Position numbers and translations under genes: made by a program. This document shows positions 54,716 to 64,000 of a stretch of DNA of 64,000 nt, in pieces (within the stretch, counting starts at the first letter, position 1; every line of letters begins with the position of its first letter). The DNA is from Sciurus carolinensis (taxonomy: Eukaryota > Chordata > Mammalia > Rodentia > Sciuridae). The DNA is taken from NCBI RefSeq assembly GCF_902686445.1, contig NC_062214.1, forward strand, positions 95,398,738 to 95,462,737, written 5' to 3'. A model generated the notes under the pieces. That model was not told where the DNA came from and made no database searches. It worked only from the letters and a program-made list of their open reading frames with translations.

Positions 54716-54889
54716 AATCTAGTGAATGCTAATCTAGTAAATTTCAAGGGTCACTATATATTTGGAAATGAACAGAGTGATGGGAATATGAGAGAAGTTT
54801 TAAAATAAATGTTGGGGTGATTAAAAAAATCTCTTTTCAAAGCTGTACAGTAAAGAATGTGGCCTTGCTCAAAGAGAGTTTTGGTCTTT

Positions 54890-54975
54890 TTTTTTTTGCA
54901 GTGCTGGGGATTTGAACCCAGGGCCTTAGTGCTTGCAAGGCAAGCACTCTACCAACTGAGCTATATCCCCAGCCC
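54890..54975 (-). mobile_element. Young ID SINE with target-site duplication
   Basis: GCAGTGCTGGGGATTTGAAC, GCTTGCAAGGCAAGCACTC, GAGCTATATCCCCAGCCC. GAGTTTTGGTCTTT flanks it at 54876-54889 and 54976-54989 (14 bp). Confidence 0.94.
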
Positions 54976-54989
54976 GAGTTTTGGTCTTT

Positions 54990-55640
54990 ATACAGGCTCC
55001 TGGAGACAAACTCTAAACCCTTGGAATTTCCTTAGTAATAGGAGAATCTTTGTAATTTGGGGTGGGTCCCTTGGACCACACCTATAGTTTATATTAATGA
55101 AATGACTCATGAGGCCCCCATGAACAACATGGTGTCAGTTCAGCCTACTAGAAAGGAAGAACTGGAGACTAAATTCAACCATATGGGCAATGAATCAATC
55201 ATATCTATGCCATAAAATCTCAATAGAAAAGTCTAACACTGAAGGCCAGGATTGGCAACATTCCATGTATACTGACGTATGTCAATTTCAAAAGATAACA
55301 TGTCCTGAGGACAACAGAGGCTTTGTATTTGGAATCTTCCTAGTTTTTGCCCTATGTAGCTCTTTTCTTGGCTAACCTATTATCTTTTCCCTATAACAGT
55401 GAGTTTAATAGGTTTCAGTGGACTCTGGAAATCTTTCTAGAAAAGAATTAAACCTGAGGGCACTCTGGGGAAACCTCTGAATTTGTGGTAGGTATGAGGA
55501 GTAAGGATAATCCTGTGTGGACTCTTTGTCTAACTTTGTAGTTGGACTCTTAACTCCTTGCAGGTGGGGTCAGAATCTGGGCCAACTTTGGTATTTGGTA
55601 GTCTGAGAGACTGTGCCCTTATCTTCAAGATTTGGTTAAT
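54990..55640 (+). mobile_element. Old LTR-like interspersed repeat, unassigned
   Basis: GGGCAATGAATCAATCATAT, CCCTATGTAGCTCTTTTCTT, GGGGAAACCTCTGAATTTGT occur in the order of an ancient ERV-type LTR that I recognise but cannot name with certainty. No retroviral gene is present. Confidence 0.45.
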
Positions 55641-55745
55641 TCCAGATCAAAGCACAAAAACATAAGCACCAGAAAATATAAATTAATTTGTGAAATTAAT
55701 AAATTTCTGCATTTATGTTTATATAATTTAAATTCTTCTACTTAC

Positions 55746-55904
55746 CTGAGGGTCCACTAACCACCCATGATACAAAGGAATATCAAGAAGATCAAACACT
55801 ATGCATTCCGGTGTATATTCAAACACTCGAACACCAGTGAATCTTACATTTACATCCAGGCCTGTCTGAAGTTTGTGCAAAATTGCCATAGCATCACTCA
55901 TATT
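55746..55904 (-). CDS. MINDY2: MINDY2 exon, catalytic domain core
   Basis: 159 bp, 53 codons, phase 0 at both ends (acceptor attttcag|AAT, donor CAG|gtaagt). The product runs NMSDAMAILHKLQTGLDVNV, then RFTGVRVFEYTPECIVFDLL and DIPLYHGWLVDPQ. FEYTPECIVFDLL and LYHGWLVDP are hallmark blocks of the MINDY fold that shape the distal ubiquitin-binding side of the active site. Continuous and undamaged. Confidence 0.97.
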
Positions 55905-55962
55905 CTGAAAATAAAAAGGGGAAAGGTATAGTTCAGAAAAACCAAAACAAAAGTCACAAAAT

Positions 55963-56045
55963 CAGCATACCCTTGTAGTCCCAGCTATTTGGAAGGCTGA
56001 GGCAGGAGAACTGCTTGAGCACAGGAGTTTGGGGCCAATCTGGAT
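55963..56045 (+). mobile_element. B1-type SINE fragment
   Basis: CCTTGTAGTCCCAGCTATTT, GAGGCAGGAGAACTGCTTGA. Confidence 0.75.
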
Positions 56046-56215
56046 AAATAGAAGAATAGAAGAATAGATAAATATTAACTAACATTCTAAACATGTAAAT
56101 TTACAATATAATGTCAAGTATTACTAAGAAAAATTCAGTAGTCTGAGGTTATACAGAGTGGCAGGGGTGAAGGACCTATTTTAGATGTGAAAGTTTAAAG
56201 TAAAAACTTTCTATG

Positions 56216-56388
56216 TAAGCCCAGTGACTCAGGGGGCTGAGGCAGGAGGCTCAAACATTCAAGGATAGCCTCAGCAACTTAGCAAAACTCTGTCTCAAAA
56301 TAAAAAATAAGAAGGGTTGGGGATGTACTCAGTGGTAGATCACCCCTGGGTTCTAGCTCCATTACTAGGAAAACAACAACAATAAACC
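56216..56388 (+). mobile_element. MEN-type SINE, 5' end missing
   Basis: CAGGGGGCTGAGGCAGGAGG, AAACTCTGTCTCAAAATA, GGGTTGGGGATGTACTCAGT, (AAC)n tail. Confidence 0.85.
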
Positions 56389-56402
56389 AACCAGTTTCTA
56401 CA

Positions 56403-56578
56403 GTCATCCAGGTGTGGTGGTACACACCTGTAATTCCAGTTACTTGAAAGACTGAGGCAGGAAGATTGAAAATTCAGGGTTAGACTGGGCTACTAAGTGA
56501 GACCCTGTCTCAAAAATAAAATAGCTCAGTGGCAGAGTACTTAAGTAGTACACAGAAGGTCCTGGGTTCCATTCCTAG
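56403..56578 (+). mobile_element. MEN-type SINE
   Basis: CCAGGTGTGGTGGTACACAC, GTGAGACCCTGTCTCAAAAA, TAGCTCAGTGGCAGAGTAC, then a (CA)n tail at 56582-56607. Confidence 0.87.
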
Positions 56579-56619
56579 TATCACACACACACACGCACAC
56601 ACACACAAAAAAAAATATT

Positions 56620-57265
56620 TGCAGACCCACGTTCATTACAACATTATTCACAATAGTTAAGAAATAGAGCTGGGAACGAAGGTGCACACCTGTAATCCCC
56701 ATGGCTCAGAGGGCTGATGCAGGAAGACAGCAAGTTCAAAGACAGTCTCAGCAACTTAGCAATGTCCTAAGCGGCTTAGTGAGACACTGCCTCTAAATAA
56801 AATATTAAAAGGGCTGGGGATGTGGCTTGGTGGTTAAGCGCTCCTGGATTCAATGCCCAGTACCAAAACAAATAAAAATAAAAAAAGGGGGAAGTGTAAG
56901 TGGCCTAATGCCCATTGTCAGATGAATGGATAAAAAAATATTCAGCATTAAAAAAGACAGAAATTCTGTCAAATGTTACAACAGATGAACCTTGAGTACA
57001 TTATGCAGAATGAAATAAACCAGTAACAAAAGTACAAATACCTTTGACTCCATTTAAATGGGGTATCTAGAGTAGTCAAAAATCATGAAAACATAAAATA
57101 GAATGGTGGTTTCTAGGGACTTAAGGGGATGAGAAATGGAGAGTTATTGTTCAATGGGTATAGAATTTCACTTTCATAAGATGAAAAAGTTCTAGAGATC
57201 TGTTACACAATGCTGTGAGTATAACTGACACTATTAAACAGTATAATTAAAAATGATTAAAAGGC
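56620..57265 (+). mobile_element. Old L1M 3'-region fragment
   Basis: CACGTTCATTACAACATTAT, CAGATGAATGGATAAAAAAA, GAATGGTGGTTTCTAGGGAC follow the end of an old L1 ORF2 and its 3'UTR. A MEN SINE at 56670-56885 is inserted. Confidence 0.7.
56670..56885 (+). mobile_element. MEN-type SINE
   Basis: AGGTGCACACCTGTAATCCC, GAGACACTGCCTCTAAATAA, GGGCTGGGGATGTGGCTTGG. Confidence 0.88.
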
Positions 57266-57299
57266 TAAATTTCATAATATGAATTTATGAAATTTTGTT

Positions 57300-57805
57300 T
57301 TTAATAAGCTACCAAGTCATGAAAAGTCATGGAAGAAACTTAAATTCTTTTACTAAGGGAAAGAAGTCAATTGGCAAATACTACAAATGGTATGATTCCA
57401 AATGACATTCTGGAAATGGCAAGTCTCCAGAGAGAGTAAAGATCAGTGGTTGTCAGGGATTAGGGAGAGAAACAGATAAACACAGAACAGGTAAAGCACA
57501 GAAGATTTTCAGGACAATGAAATTATTCTGTATATTATAATGGTGAATACATGTTTCATATATTTCTCAAAATCCATAGAATGTACAGTGCCAAAAGTAA
57601 ACACAAATGTATGCTATGAACTTTGGGTGATAAGGGCACATTAACCATATGACAAATGTATCACTCTGATGTGGGATGTTGATAGTGGGGGACGCTGCGC
57701 ATGTGGTGTGAAGAGGTACAGGAGGCATATGGAAATTCCCTACTCTTTCTACACTCAAATTTGAAGTGAATGCCTTGACTCTAAAACAGTTCAAATTAAA
57801 AAAGA
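57300..57805 (+). mobile_element. Old L1M 3'UTR fragment
   Basis: ATATGACAAATGTATCACTC, GATGTGGGATGTTGATAGTG, TTGACTCTAAAACAGTTC resemble the L1ME 3' end. Confidence 0.55.
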
Positions 57806-58375
57806 AAAGGAAAACAGGAAGACTTCTTCAAAAATGACAGCTAAATAGAGACCAAAGCAAAAAGTCTTGGAAAGCCCTGGGGAAAAGACCATTCCAGACA
57901 AAGTGGATAGTAGTGCACAAATTCTGATGCAGAAATGAGTTTATTACATCATCCATAGAACAGCTAGGAGTCCAGCAATGCTAGACTAAAATAAATGAAG
58001 TGAAAAGTTGTGGAGATGAAGTCTGAGAGCTAGGCAGAAAGTGGATCACAGAGACTTACCCAAATTAAGGAGTCATTCTGTCTACAGTTCTCAGTAAATG
58101 TGATCACAATAAGTCAGCAATGAAGACAATTTTTAAAAGTATTTTTCTAAACATTTTAACATAGTAAATATGAACATCTATATAGTAGACATATTTGATA
58201 GAAAAAATAAAAAATACATAAAATTTAATAAACTTTTACAGAATCTCTATAGCTTATCAGACACTATGCTAGAAGATATAAAAGCAAAATCTAAGTAGAT
58301 ATAAAATATGACTACTAGGAGGAGCTTATAGTAGAAAGAGTAAATATGAAATAAATCCTCTTATATTAAAACTAG

Positions 58376-58592
58376 GGCTGGGTGCAGTGGCCCACACCTC
58401 TAATCCCAGCAACTGGGGAGGCTGAGTCATGAGTTCAAAGCCAGCCTCAGCAACTTAGTAAGGCTCTAAGAAACTTAATGAGACCCTGTCTCAAAATAAA
58501 AAATAAAAAGTGCTGGAAATGTAGCTCAGTGATTAAGCACCCCTAGGTTCAATCCCTGGTACCAAACAACAACAATAACAACAATGAAATCC
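58376..58592 (+). mobile_element. MEN-type SINE
   Basis: GGCTGGGTGCAGTGGCCCAC, GAGACCCTGTCTCAAAATAA, GTGCTGGAAATGTAGCTCAG, (AAC)n tail. Confidence 0.9.
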
Positions 58593-59103
58593 CAAAAAAT
58601 TAGGGAGCATCTTTGAAATTTAAAGAAGACAAATTTAGGTCATAAAATTAAAAGTTCTGTTTTGCCAAATAACTTGTAAATCCCATTTCAGAAACTGTAC
58701 AGACAGCAAACAAAAGTATTAAAATGTTTTAAATGCATGATGACACATTTATAAATAGTATAACACTGTTGTACAGTGGATAACACTATTAAACAGTCTT
58801 TGACCTTTGTCTTCATAATAAATATATTACCCTAAAACAATATATTTTCTCAATCTTCTCAAAAGTTAAATCTTAAAAACATTCAGCTCACATCACATTT
58901 TTTCCTTTAAATGTTGTAAAAAATTTTCTAAAGCCACAACTATGATGAATCTGAAAAAATGTGAACAATATTGAGCAATCTAAGGTTTATAATTCTACCA
59001 TCAAATTTTTCTTCTATTTTTGTTAAATCCTTGGCTGCTAAATAGCCACCTTCCTTTAGGGGCATTATAATTTCTTTCCTTTTCCTTTTTTCTCTTATTT
59101 TTC

Positions 59104-59298
59104 TTTTTTTCCTTGTGGCACTAGGGATTGAATCCAGAGGTGCTCTACCACTGAGCTACATCCCTGCCCCTTTTTATTTTTTATTTTTGAGACAAGGTCT
59201 TCTTAAATTTCCCAGGCTGTTCTCAAACTTTTGATCCTGCCTCAACTACCTGCTTCTGGGTAGTTGAACTTAAAGGCAGGCACTACCATGCCTAGGTG
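59104..59298 (-). mobile_element. MEN-type SINE
   Basis: GTGGCACTAGGGATTGAATC, GTGCTCTACCACTGAGCTAC, TTTTGAGACAAGGTCTTC. Confidence 0.85.
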
Positions 59299-60416
59299 GG
59301 GGACAGTGTAATTTCTCATGGTTCCTGAGCTCATACTTATATCTTCATATACTTGCTACATTTATTATGGATTTAGTATTAAAATAACTGAATAGTATTT
59401 GATAATATTGATAGTTTAGCTCCATAGAGATTTATAAAACTGATAAAAATAAATTTATAAACAAAGGATTAAAAGGGGTTAATCTTTTGTCACCTGGTTC
59501 TTAATTCCACAATGATAATGAATATTATAAAATATAAATTTGAGGGATGATTGCTTACATCACAAGAAAGGATTACTATTGAATCCTTTAAGACAGCGGT
59601 TTAACTGTTTCTTATAACTCTTTCCAATGGTACTTTGAAAATGATGAAATATTTTAAATTTCAATATAAAATATATTTGCAGTTATTTAACTTGCCAATC
59701 ATGTTTTCTTATACTATGAGGGTATTTAGTGTTAAGTTAAACTGGAAAAACATGTTCTTTATTAACATCATCTGGTAAAAGGTTAAAACTTAGGATGATG
59801 GCAGCTCTGCATTGGTTTTCTAAAATTTAGGTTTGACCATATCTGCTCATATAAAATTACAAAAAAGAACACTATTACCTCATGTCTGTGGAACATTAAA
59901 CACTAATTTAGACTCAGCCGTATCACCTTGGTACATACCATTCTCAAAACTAGTGTAGTAATAACCTCATAAAAACTCATAGGGCTTATTTTAAGTGAAG
60001 AGTACCTTTTGCCTGATATTTTTATGAAATGCAAGCAGTTGTTAGATATTGTTTCTCTCAATTGTGAGACAAAACTTTCAACCACTCTTCGAGAGTCTAA
60101 ATCGTCATAATGGAAGTGTATCCTGAGACTGCAAGATGGACTTGAAACAAACAAAATGCTGACATCATTTGCAAACATTTGTCAATCAAGCTTTTCTCAG
60201 GAATGTGAAACAGAAGTAAAATGAATTCAGAGGTTAATAGGAAACTGCAATCATCACTCATAATTTCTAATTTAAATTTGTCATTAATTGAAAAGTCTGA
60301 TTTCAATAAGAAATAAAATTTGATAAACCAATGATTCAAATTAAACTTCATAATTTTATACTTATGAAGTATCATTTACTGGTTTTATATATTAGAAACT
60401 TATATATTTCATTTGA

Positions 60417-60760
60417 GTTGCACACCTATAATCACAGCAACTTGGGAGGTTGAGGTAGGAGGATAGCAAATTTAAGGCCAGCTTCAGCAATTTAGTGAGG
60501 CTCTAAGCAATTAGAGGACCCTGTCTCAAAATTAAAAAGTAAAAAGGGGTTGGGGTTGTGCTTCAGTGGTAGAGCACTTGCCTAGCATGTGTGAGGCACT
60601 TGGTTCAATTCCTCAGGACCACATAAAAAGATAAATAACTAATTTTTTAAAAAGAAACCTTTAAAAAAAATTTTAAGAATAAAATAAAAAGGGTTGGGGG
60701 TATAGCTCAGTGGTAAAGCACCCCTGGATTCAACCCCTGTACAAAAAAAACAAAAAAAAG
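60417..60760 (+). mobile_element. MEN-type SINE split by a younger ID-type SINE
   Basis: B1 half (GCACACCTATAATCACAGCA, GAGGACCCTGTCTCAAAATT) and ID half (GGGGGTATAGCTCAGTGGTA, 60695-60755) are separated by an inserted SINE near 60547-60662. Confidence 0.85.
60547..60662 (+). mobile_element. ID-type SINE nested in a MEN element
   Basis: GGGTTGGGGTTGTGCTTCAG, AGCATGTGTGAGGCACTTGG, CAGGACCACATAAAAAG. Confidence 0.82.
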
Positions 60761-60839
60761 ATTTCATTTGAAAACAGGTTTCTATTCCTAAAAATGTTTG
60801 GAAATCATTGCTTTAAACTACAAATTATTCCAAAAAGTA

Positions 60840-60902
60840 TTTTGGTGGGGGCAGTGTTGACTACTGAATTTAGGGCTTCAGTGAGCTAATCCCACAGCCC
60901 TT
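60840..60902 (-). mobile_element. Degraded ID SINE
   Basis: GGGGCAGTGTTGACTACTGA then CCCACAGCCC; weak. Confidence 0.45.
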
Positions 60903-61423
60903 TCCTAATAAAATTTAAATTACTTAGCATACAAATTTGGTTTTAGTTATAGATTTCCTATCTTGGATAACAATGAAATTCAAAATGTTGACTTTTCAAT
61001 TCTATTAGGACAAGATTATCTGAACATTAAAATCCAAGAAATTTTGCAATACTGAAACAGATTTTGTTTTCTTTTTTGTGAATTTGATACTAATGAAAGC
61101 ATGCTTTAAAAGTTGCTTTTAAAGTGAGTAAGAAGGTTCCAGTGATACTTATTTCTTCCCTGGATGATACGTCCTTCCACTAAACAAAGCATTTTTTTTC
61201 CTCCTTCTCTTTCCAAGTAAAGAGGAATACTGAAGAAAACAAAGTACTGCTTGCTTTCTCCCAGCTCTAATGATTTTGAACCTACTGCCTATATTATAGA
61301 ACAGTATCTCTAAGGAACATACCAAGATATGTGGACATATTGAAATTACAAAACAGCAAAATGTGTCCTAATGACATACCAGAAACACCACTTGTTCAAC
61401 TTTGTTCTAAACATAACTTCAGA

Positions 61424-61520
61424 GGTGGGGATGTAGTTAAGTGGTAGAGTCCTTGCCTAGAATGCTTGGGAGGCCCTAGGTTTGATTCTTAGCAATAAAA
61501 AAAGAAAAAGGAAAGAACAA
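61424..61520 (+). mobile_element. ID SINE
   Basis: GGTGGGGATGTAGTTAAGTG, GGAGGCCCTAGGTTTGATTC, A/G-rich tail. Confidence 0.83.
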
Positions 61521-61927
61521 AAAAAGGAAAACATAATTTAATTGAAAAATATAAATTAAACCAAGGAAAGATCAATCAATGACAAATTCATGTGAAAGTT
61601 AAATTTTCAAAAAAATTACCAGATTATTATTCCCCACAGATTACAGAATGGTATTGACATATCATCCTATATAGTATATGTATTCACAGAAAATAGGAAT
61701 CTTAAAAGTATGGCCTATGGGCCAAATCTGCATACCAAGGGTTCTTACATATTTAAAGGGTTGGGAAAAAAGAAAAAGAATATGCAACAGATACTGACCA
61801 TATGTGGACTGCAAAATCTAAAATTTTTACACTCTAGTCCTTCGTAGAAAAGACTGCACTTCACTGCTAAAGAAAATAATGTATATATAAAAATTATATA
61901 TTTTAATATAATAAAAATGTTTATTAC

Positions 61928-61992
61928 CTGTTCATAATTTAAACGTTGAATTTCTGAAATTTCTTTTGGCTTTGCATCGAGCATGTAATCTC
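61928..61992 (-). CDS. MINDY2: MINDY2 exon (first visible one, catalytic domain)
   Basis: 65 bp. The first two bases complete a split Gly codon whose first base lies in the upstream exon beyond 64000. The donor CAG|gtaata is in phase 0. The product is GDYMLDAKPKEISEIQRLNY followed by EQ. In MINDY family proteins this follows the part with the catalytic cysteine, which is not in this window. The acceptor is tttttacag|GAG. If the gene has nine exons as in human, this would be exon 3. Confidence 0.95.
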
Positions 61993-62415
61993 CTGTAAAA
62001 AGAAATTGTGAACTTATCTTTTAAAATGTTACTTTTTTTCCAGTTTATAAAATTAAGATTTCAATTATAAATTTTTAACATTGGATCAACATAAATGTTG
62101 ACTCCCCCAATTCTACCCAGAGAAAAGCAATAACTGTTTGCGATCTTCAGGTATTTTTCAATGTATTCAAAAATACCTTTGGATTTTTCTTATTTCCCAT
62201 TTTACAATACATTTGAGTTTCTTTATATATTACTGCATATAAAGCTCCCAAAATGTGTACCAACTTCTATTGCTACCAACCAAATATTCCCCTAGTTACT
62301 TCATTAACAGTGGGTGTTATCAGTATGCTAAATATGAAACTTCAGAAAAACCAAAACTTTTTTGCATAAAAAAACGGATATTTAAAAATATGTATTTTAA
62401 TTTGGTATCATTCCT

Positions 62416-62606
62416 CACCACCCCCACGATACTGGGGACTGAACTTAGGGGAAATTTACCACAGACCTATATCTCCAGTCATTTTTATTGTTTATTTTGA
62501 AAGAATTTTGCCAAATTGCTTAGAGTCTCACTAAACTGCTGAGGCCTTACACTTGTGAACCTTCTGCCTCAGCCTCCCAGGTTGTTGAGATTAGATGTGC
62601 AAGGCA
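62416..62606 (-). mobile_element. MEN-type SINE
   Basis: CGATACTGGGGACTGAACTT, TTGCTTAGAGTCTCACTAAA, CTGCCTCAGCCTCCCAGG. Confidence 0.83.
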
Positions 62607-62624
62607 AAAAATATTATTTTTAAA

Positions 62625-62801
62625 TTTTTTGGTAGTCTGGGGATTGAACCCTGGGGCACTCCACTACTGAGTCACATCCCCAGGACTCCTTTAAAAATTT
62701 GAGATAGGGTCTCAGTTACTGAGGCTAGGCCTCGAGCTTGATCCTCTTGCCTCAGCTTCCTGAGATACTAGTATCACAGGCATATGCACTGTGCCCAGCA
62801 T
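62625..62801 (-). mobile_element. MEN-type SINE
   Basis: CTGGGGATTGAACCCTGGGG, GAGATAGGGTCTCAGTTACT, ACTGTGCCCAGC. Confidence 0.85.
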
Positions 62802-63205
62802 TTGTCCCTTTTTAATGTTTAAATTTTTAATTTATCTGATAGCAACAGTGAGATATGGAACTAGTTTTAACCCAACCTCCCAAACTGCTAACAAGCTAAT
62901 AAAATTGCTTTAATATAACCTTTATTTTTCTAATTCAAAATAAACTTTTAAAGACTTCATCAAGTATTGTGTTAAACTTTTCAACTCTGATCACAAAAGA
63001 ATTCCTATGAACATCAAATATTATTTGTGAGCTTTCAATTAAAACTTTAAGATAACAAAGTCTAACCAGAAATGACTTTATTCTACATGGGTAGGAAGAC
63101 TCCAAGAGCACTAAATTAATTGGTTGATGGAAATGTATAAGCAAGTCAATTTAAGAAAAATGTTTTGAGTCTTCACATAGTACATTATATATATATTTTT
63201 TAGAT

Positions 63206-63317
63206 ATTTTTTTAGTTGTCAATGAACTTTTATTTATATGTGGTACTGAGAATTAAACCCAGTGTCTCACACACGCTAGGCAAGTGCTCTGCCACTGAGC
63301 CACAACCCCAGCCTCCT
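63206..63317 (-). mobile_element. ID-type SINE with extended tail
   Basis: Antisense tail (TTTTTAGTTGTCAATGAAC), TGTGGTACTGAGAATTAAAC, CACGCTAGGCAAGTGCTC, CAACCCCAGCC. Confidence 0.87.
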
Positions 63318-63336
63318 ATTATGTATTTCTATATGG

Positions 63337-63440
63337 ATTTTTTTTTTTTTTTTTTTGGTAATGCCTCAAGCCCCATTCAGGACTTTCATGCATGCCAGGC
63401 ATGTACTCTATCACTATCACCAAGTTACCTCCCCAACCCC
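63337..63440 (-). mobile_element. Diverged ID SINE
   Basis: T run, then GCATGCCAGGCATGTACTC and ACCTCCCCAACCCC. Confidence 0.7.
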
Positions 63441-63453
63441 ATGTTAAGTTTTT

Positions 63454-63666
63454 GTTTTTTTTTTAGGGGGCGAGTGGGTAATGGGGATTGAACACAGGGG
63501 CACTCGACAACCACTGAGCCATGTCCCCACCCCTATTTTGTATTTTATTTAGACTCACTGAGTTGCTTAGCACCACCCTTTTCCTGAGGCTGGCTTTGAA
63601 CTCACTATCCTCCTGCCTCAGCCGCCTGAGCTGCTAGGATTACAGGCATGTGCCGCATCGCCTGGC
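63454..63666 (-). mobile_element. MEN-type SINE
   Basis: ATGGGGATTGAACACAGGGG, GACTCACTGAGTTGCTTAGC, GAGCTGCTAGGATTACAGGC. Confidence 0.9.
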
Positions 63667-63766
63667 ACAATACCTTTATTTTATTTATTTTTATGAGGAT
63701 CAAACCCAGTGCCTCACACATGCCAGCCTTGAGGTCTACCACTGAGTCATAACCCCAGCACCCCCA
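63667..63766 (-). mobile_element. ID-type SINE with extended tail
   Basis: ACAATACCTTTATTTTATTT, GATCAAACCCAGTGCCTCAC, ATAACCCCAGCAC. It sits directly beside the preceding MEN. Confidence 0.83.
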
Positions 63767-63797
63767 TGCTGAGGTTTTGGCATAAGATCTAATTGAA

Positions 63798-63912
63798 GGG
63801 GCTATGATTGTAGCTCAGTAGTAAAGCGCTTGCCTAGCATGTGTGAAGCACTGGGTTCAATCCTCAGCACCACATAAGAAATAAATAAAGATTAAAAAAA
63901 AACTTTAAAAAA
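63798..63912 (+). mobile_element. ID-type SINE with target-site duplication
   Basis: GGGGCTATGATTGTAGCTCA, GTGTGAAGCACTGGGTTCAA, CAGCACCACATAAG. AGATCTAATTGAA (63785-63797) and AGATTTAATTGAA (63913-63925) flank it with one mismatch. Confidence 0.9.
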
Positions 63913-64000
63913 AGATTTAATTGAAAACTATGATTTTGAGTATATGCTATATATTATTTATTCAAATAACTGAGAACATAAATGCTATACTTGAATCCTA

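Larger units (their letters stand above)
35284..55745 (-). other. MINDY2: MINDY2 intron, 20.5 kb
   Basis: The largest intron in the window (GT-AG). It holds the full-length L1 (44490-51016), old L1M fragments, about 20 SINEs and LTR-like sequence near 54-55.6 kb. 35728-36401, 40816-41587 and 42830-43560 are AT-rich with no recognisable gene. Confidence 0.9.
55905..61927 (-). other. MINDY2: MINDY2 intron
   Basis: GT-AG intron of 6023 bp with SINEs and old L1M fragments. 58593-59103, 59299-60416, 60903-61423 and 61521-61927 contain no recognisable gene or repeat. The minus-strand open frames at 59903-60375 are not convincing as coding. Confidence 0.9.
61993..64000 (-). other. MINDY2: MINDY2 intron, 3' part; continues off the right edge
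   Basis: Upstream intron with at least seven SINEs. 61993-62415 and 62802-63205 show nothing recognisable. Confidence 0.85.

Noticed and set aside
59903..60375. Two overlapping minus-strand open frames with a faint resemblance (SGYTSIMTI) to the end of hAT transposases
   Set aside because: The match is only a few residues, frames are short, and no terminal repeats or other transposase motifs are seen.
1..64000. CRISPR, toxin-antitoxin, phage or other prokaryotic systems
   Set aside because: The repeats are SINEs and microsatellites, and the gene structure is spliced and vertebrate. No bacterial signals were seen.

Overview
This window is mammalian nuclear DNA and almost certainly comes from a squirrel (Sciuridae). 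The evidence is dozens of dimeric B1-ID SINEs of the MEN type, known from squirrels, together with tRNA-Ala-like ID elements, rodent-type L1 elements, MaLR LTRs and a rodent-like NDUFA4 retrocopy. There are no operons, CRISPR arrays or prokaryotic features. I found no previously undescribed system. The more interesting material is in the insertion history and in two different L1 promoters.

The only host gene I recognise is MINDY2 (FAM63B), a K48-ubiquitin-chain deubiquitinase, on the minus strand. Seven exons are visible, read from right to left: 61928-61992, 55746-55904, 35181-35283, 26437-26579, 19074-19247, 15692-15892 and the terminal coding exon 14196-14324. Every junction is GT-AG and the reading phase is continuous. 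Together they encode about the last 323 residues. This covers the second part of the catalytic domain with the active-site histidine, the ubiquitin-binding MIU helices, an Ala-rich stretch, a Lys/Glu-rich tail and a CAAX box (CVIL). The exons carrying the N-terminus and the catalytic cysteine lie beyond position 64000. A 3'UTR of roughly 6.9 kb is inferred down to a polyadenylation signal at 7285-7290.

Layout: 1-2872 is the 5' half of a minus-strand L1 with a GC-rich, tandemly repeated promoter. 2873-7264 is repeat-rich DNA downstream of MINDY2, made of old L1M/HAL1-like fragments and SINEs. 7265-14324 is the terminal exon and long 3'UTR. 14325-64000 is MINDY2 introns and exons packed with SINEs. 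The introns also hold a solo MaLR LTR (22317), a second MaLR LTR split by an NDUFA4 retropseudogene (32369-33186), old L1M fragments (37-40 kb, 51-54 kb, 56-58 kb) and a full-length but decayed plus-strand L1 (44490-51016). That L1 shares its target site with a neighbouring SINE.

All calls rest on reading the sequence and on remembered family features. Repeat family names and boundaries, especially of old repeats, are approximate and no database search was run.
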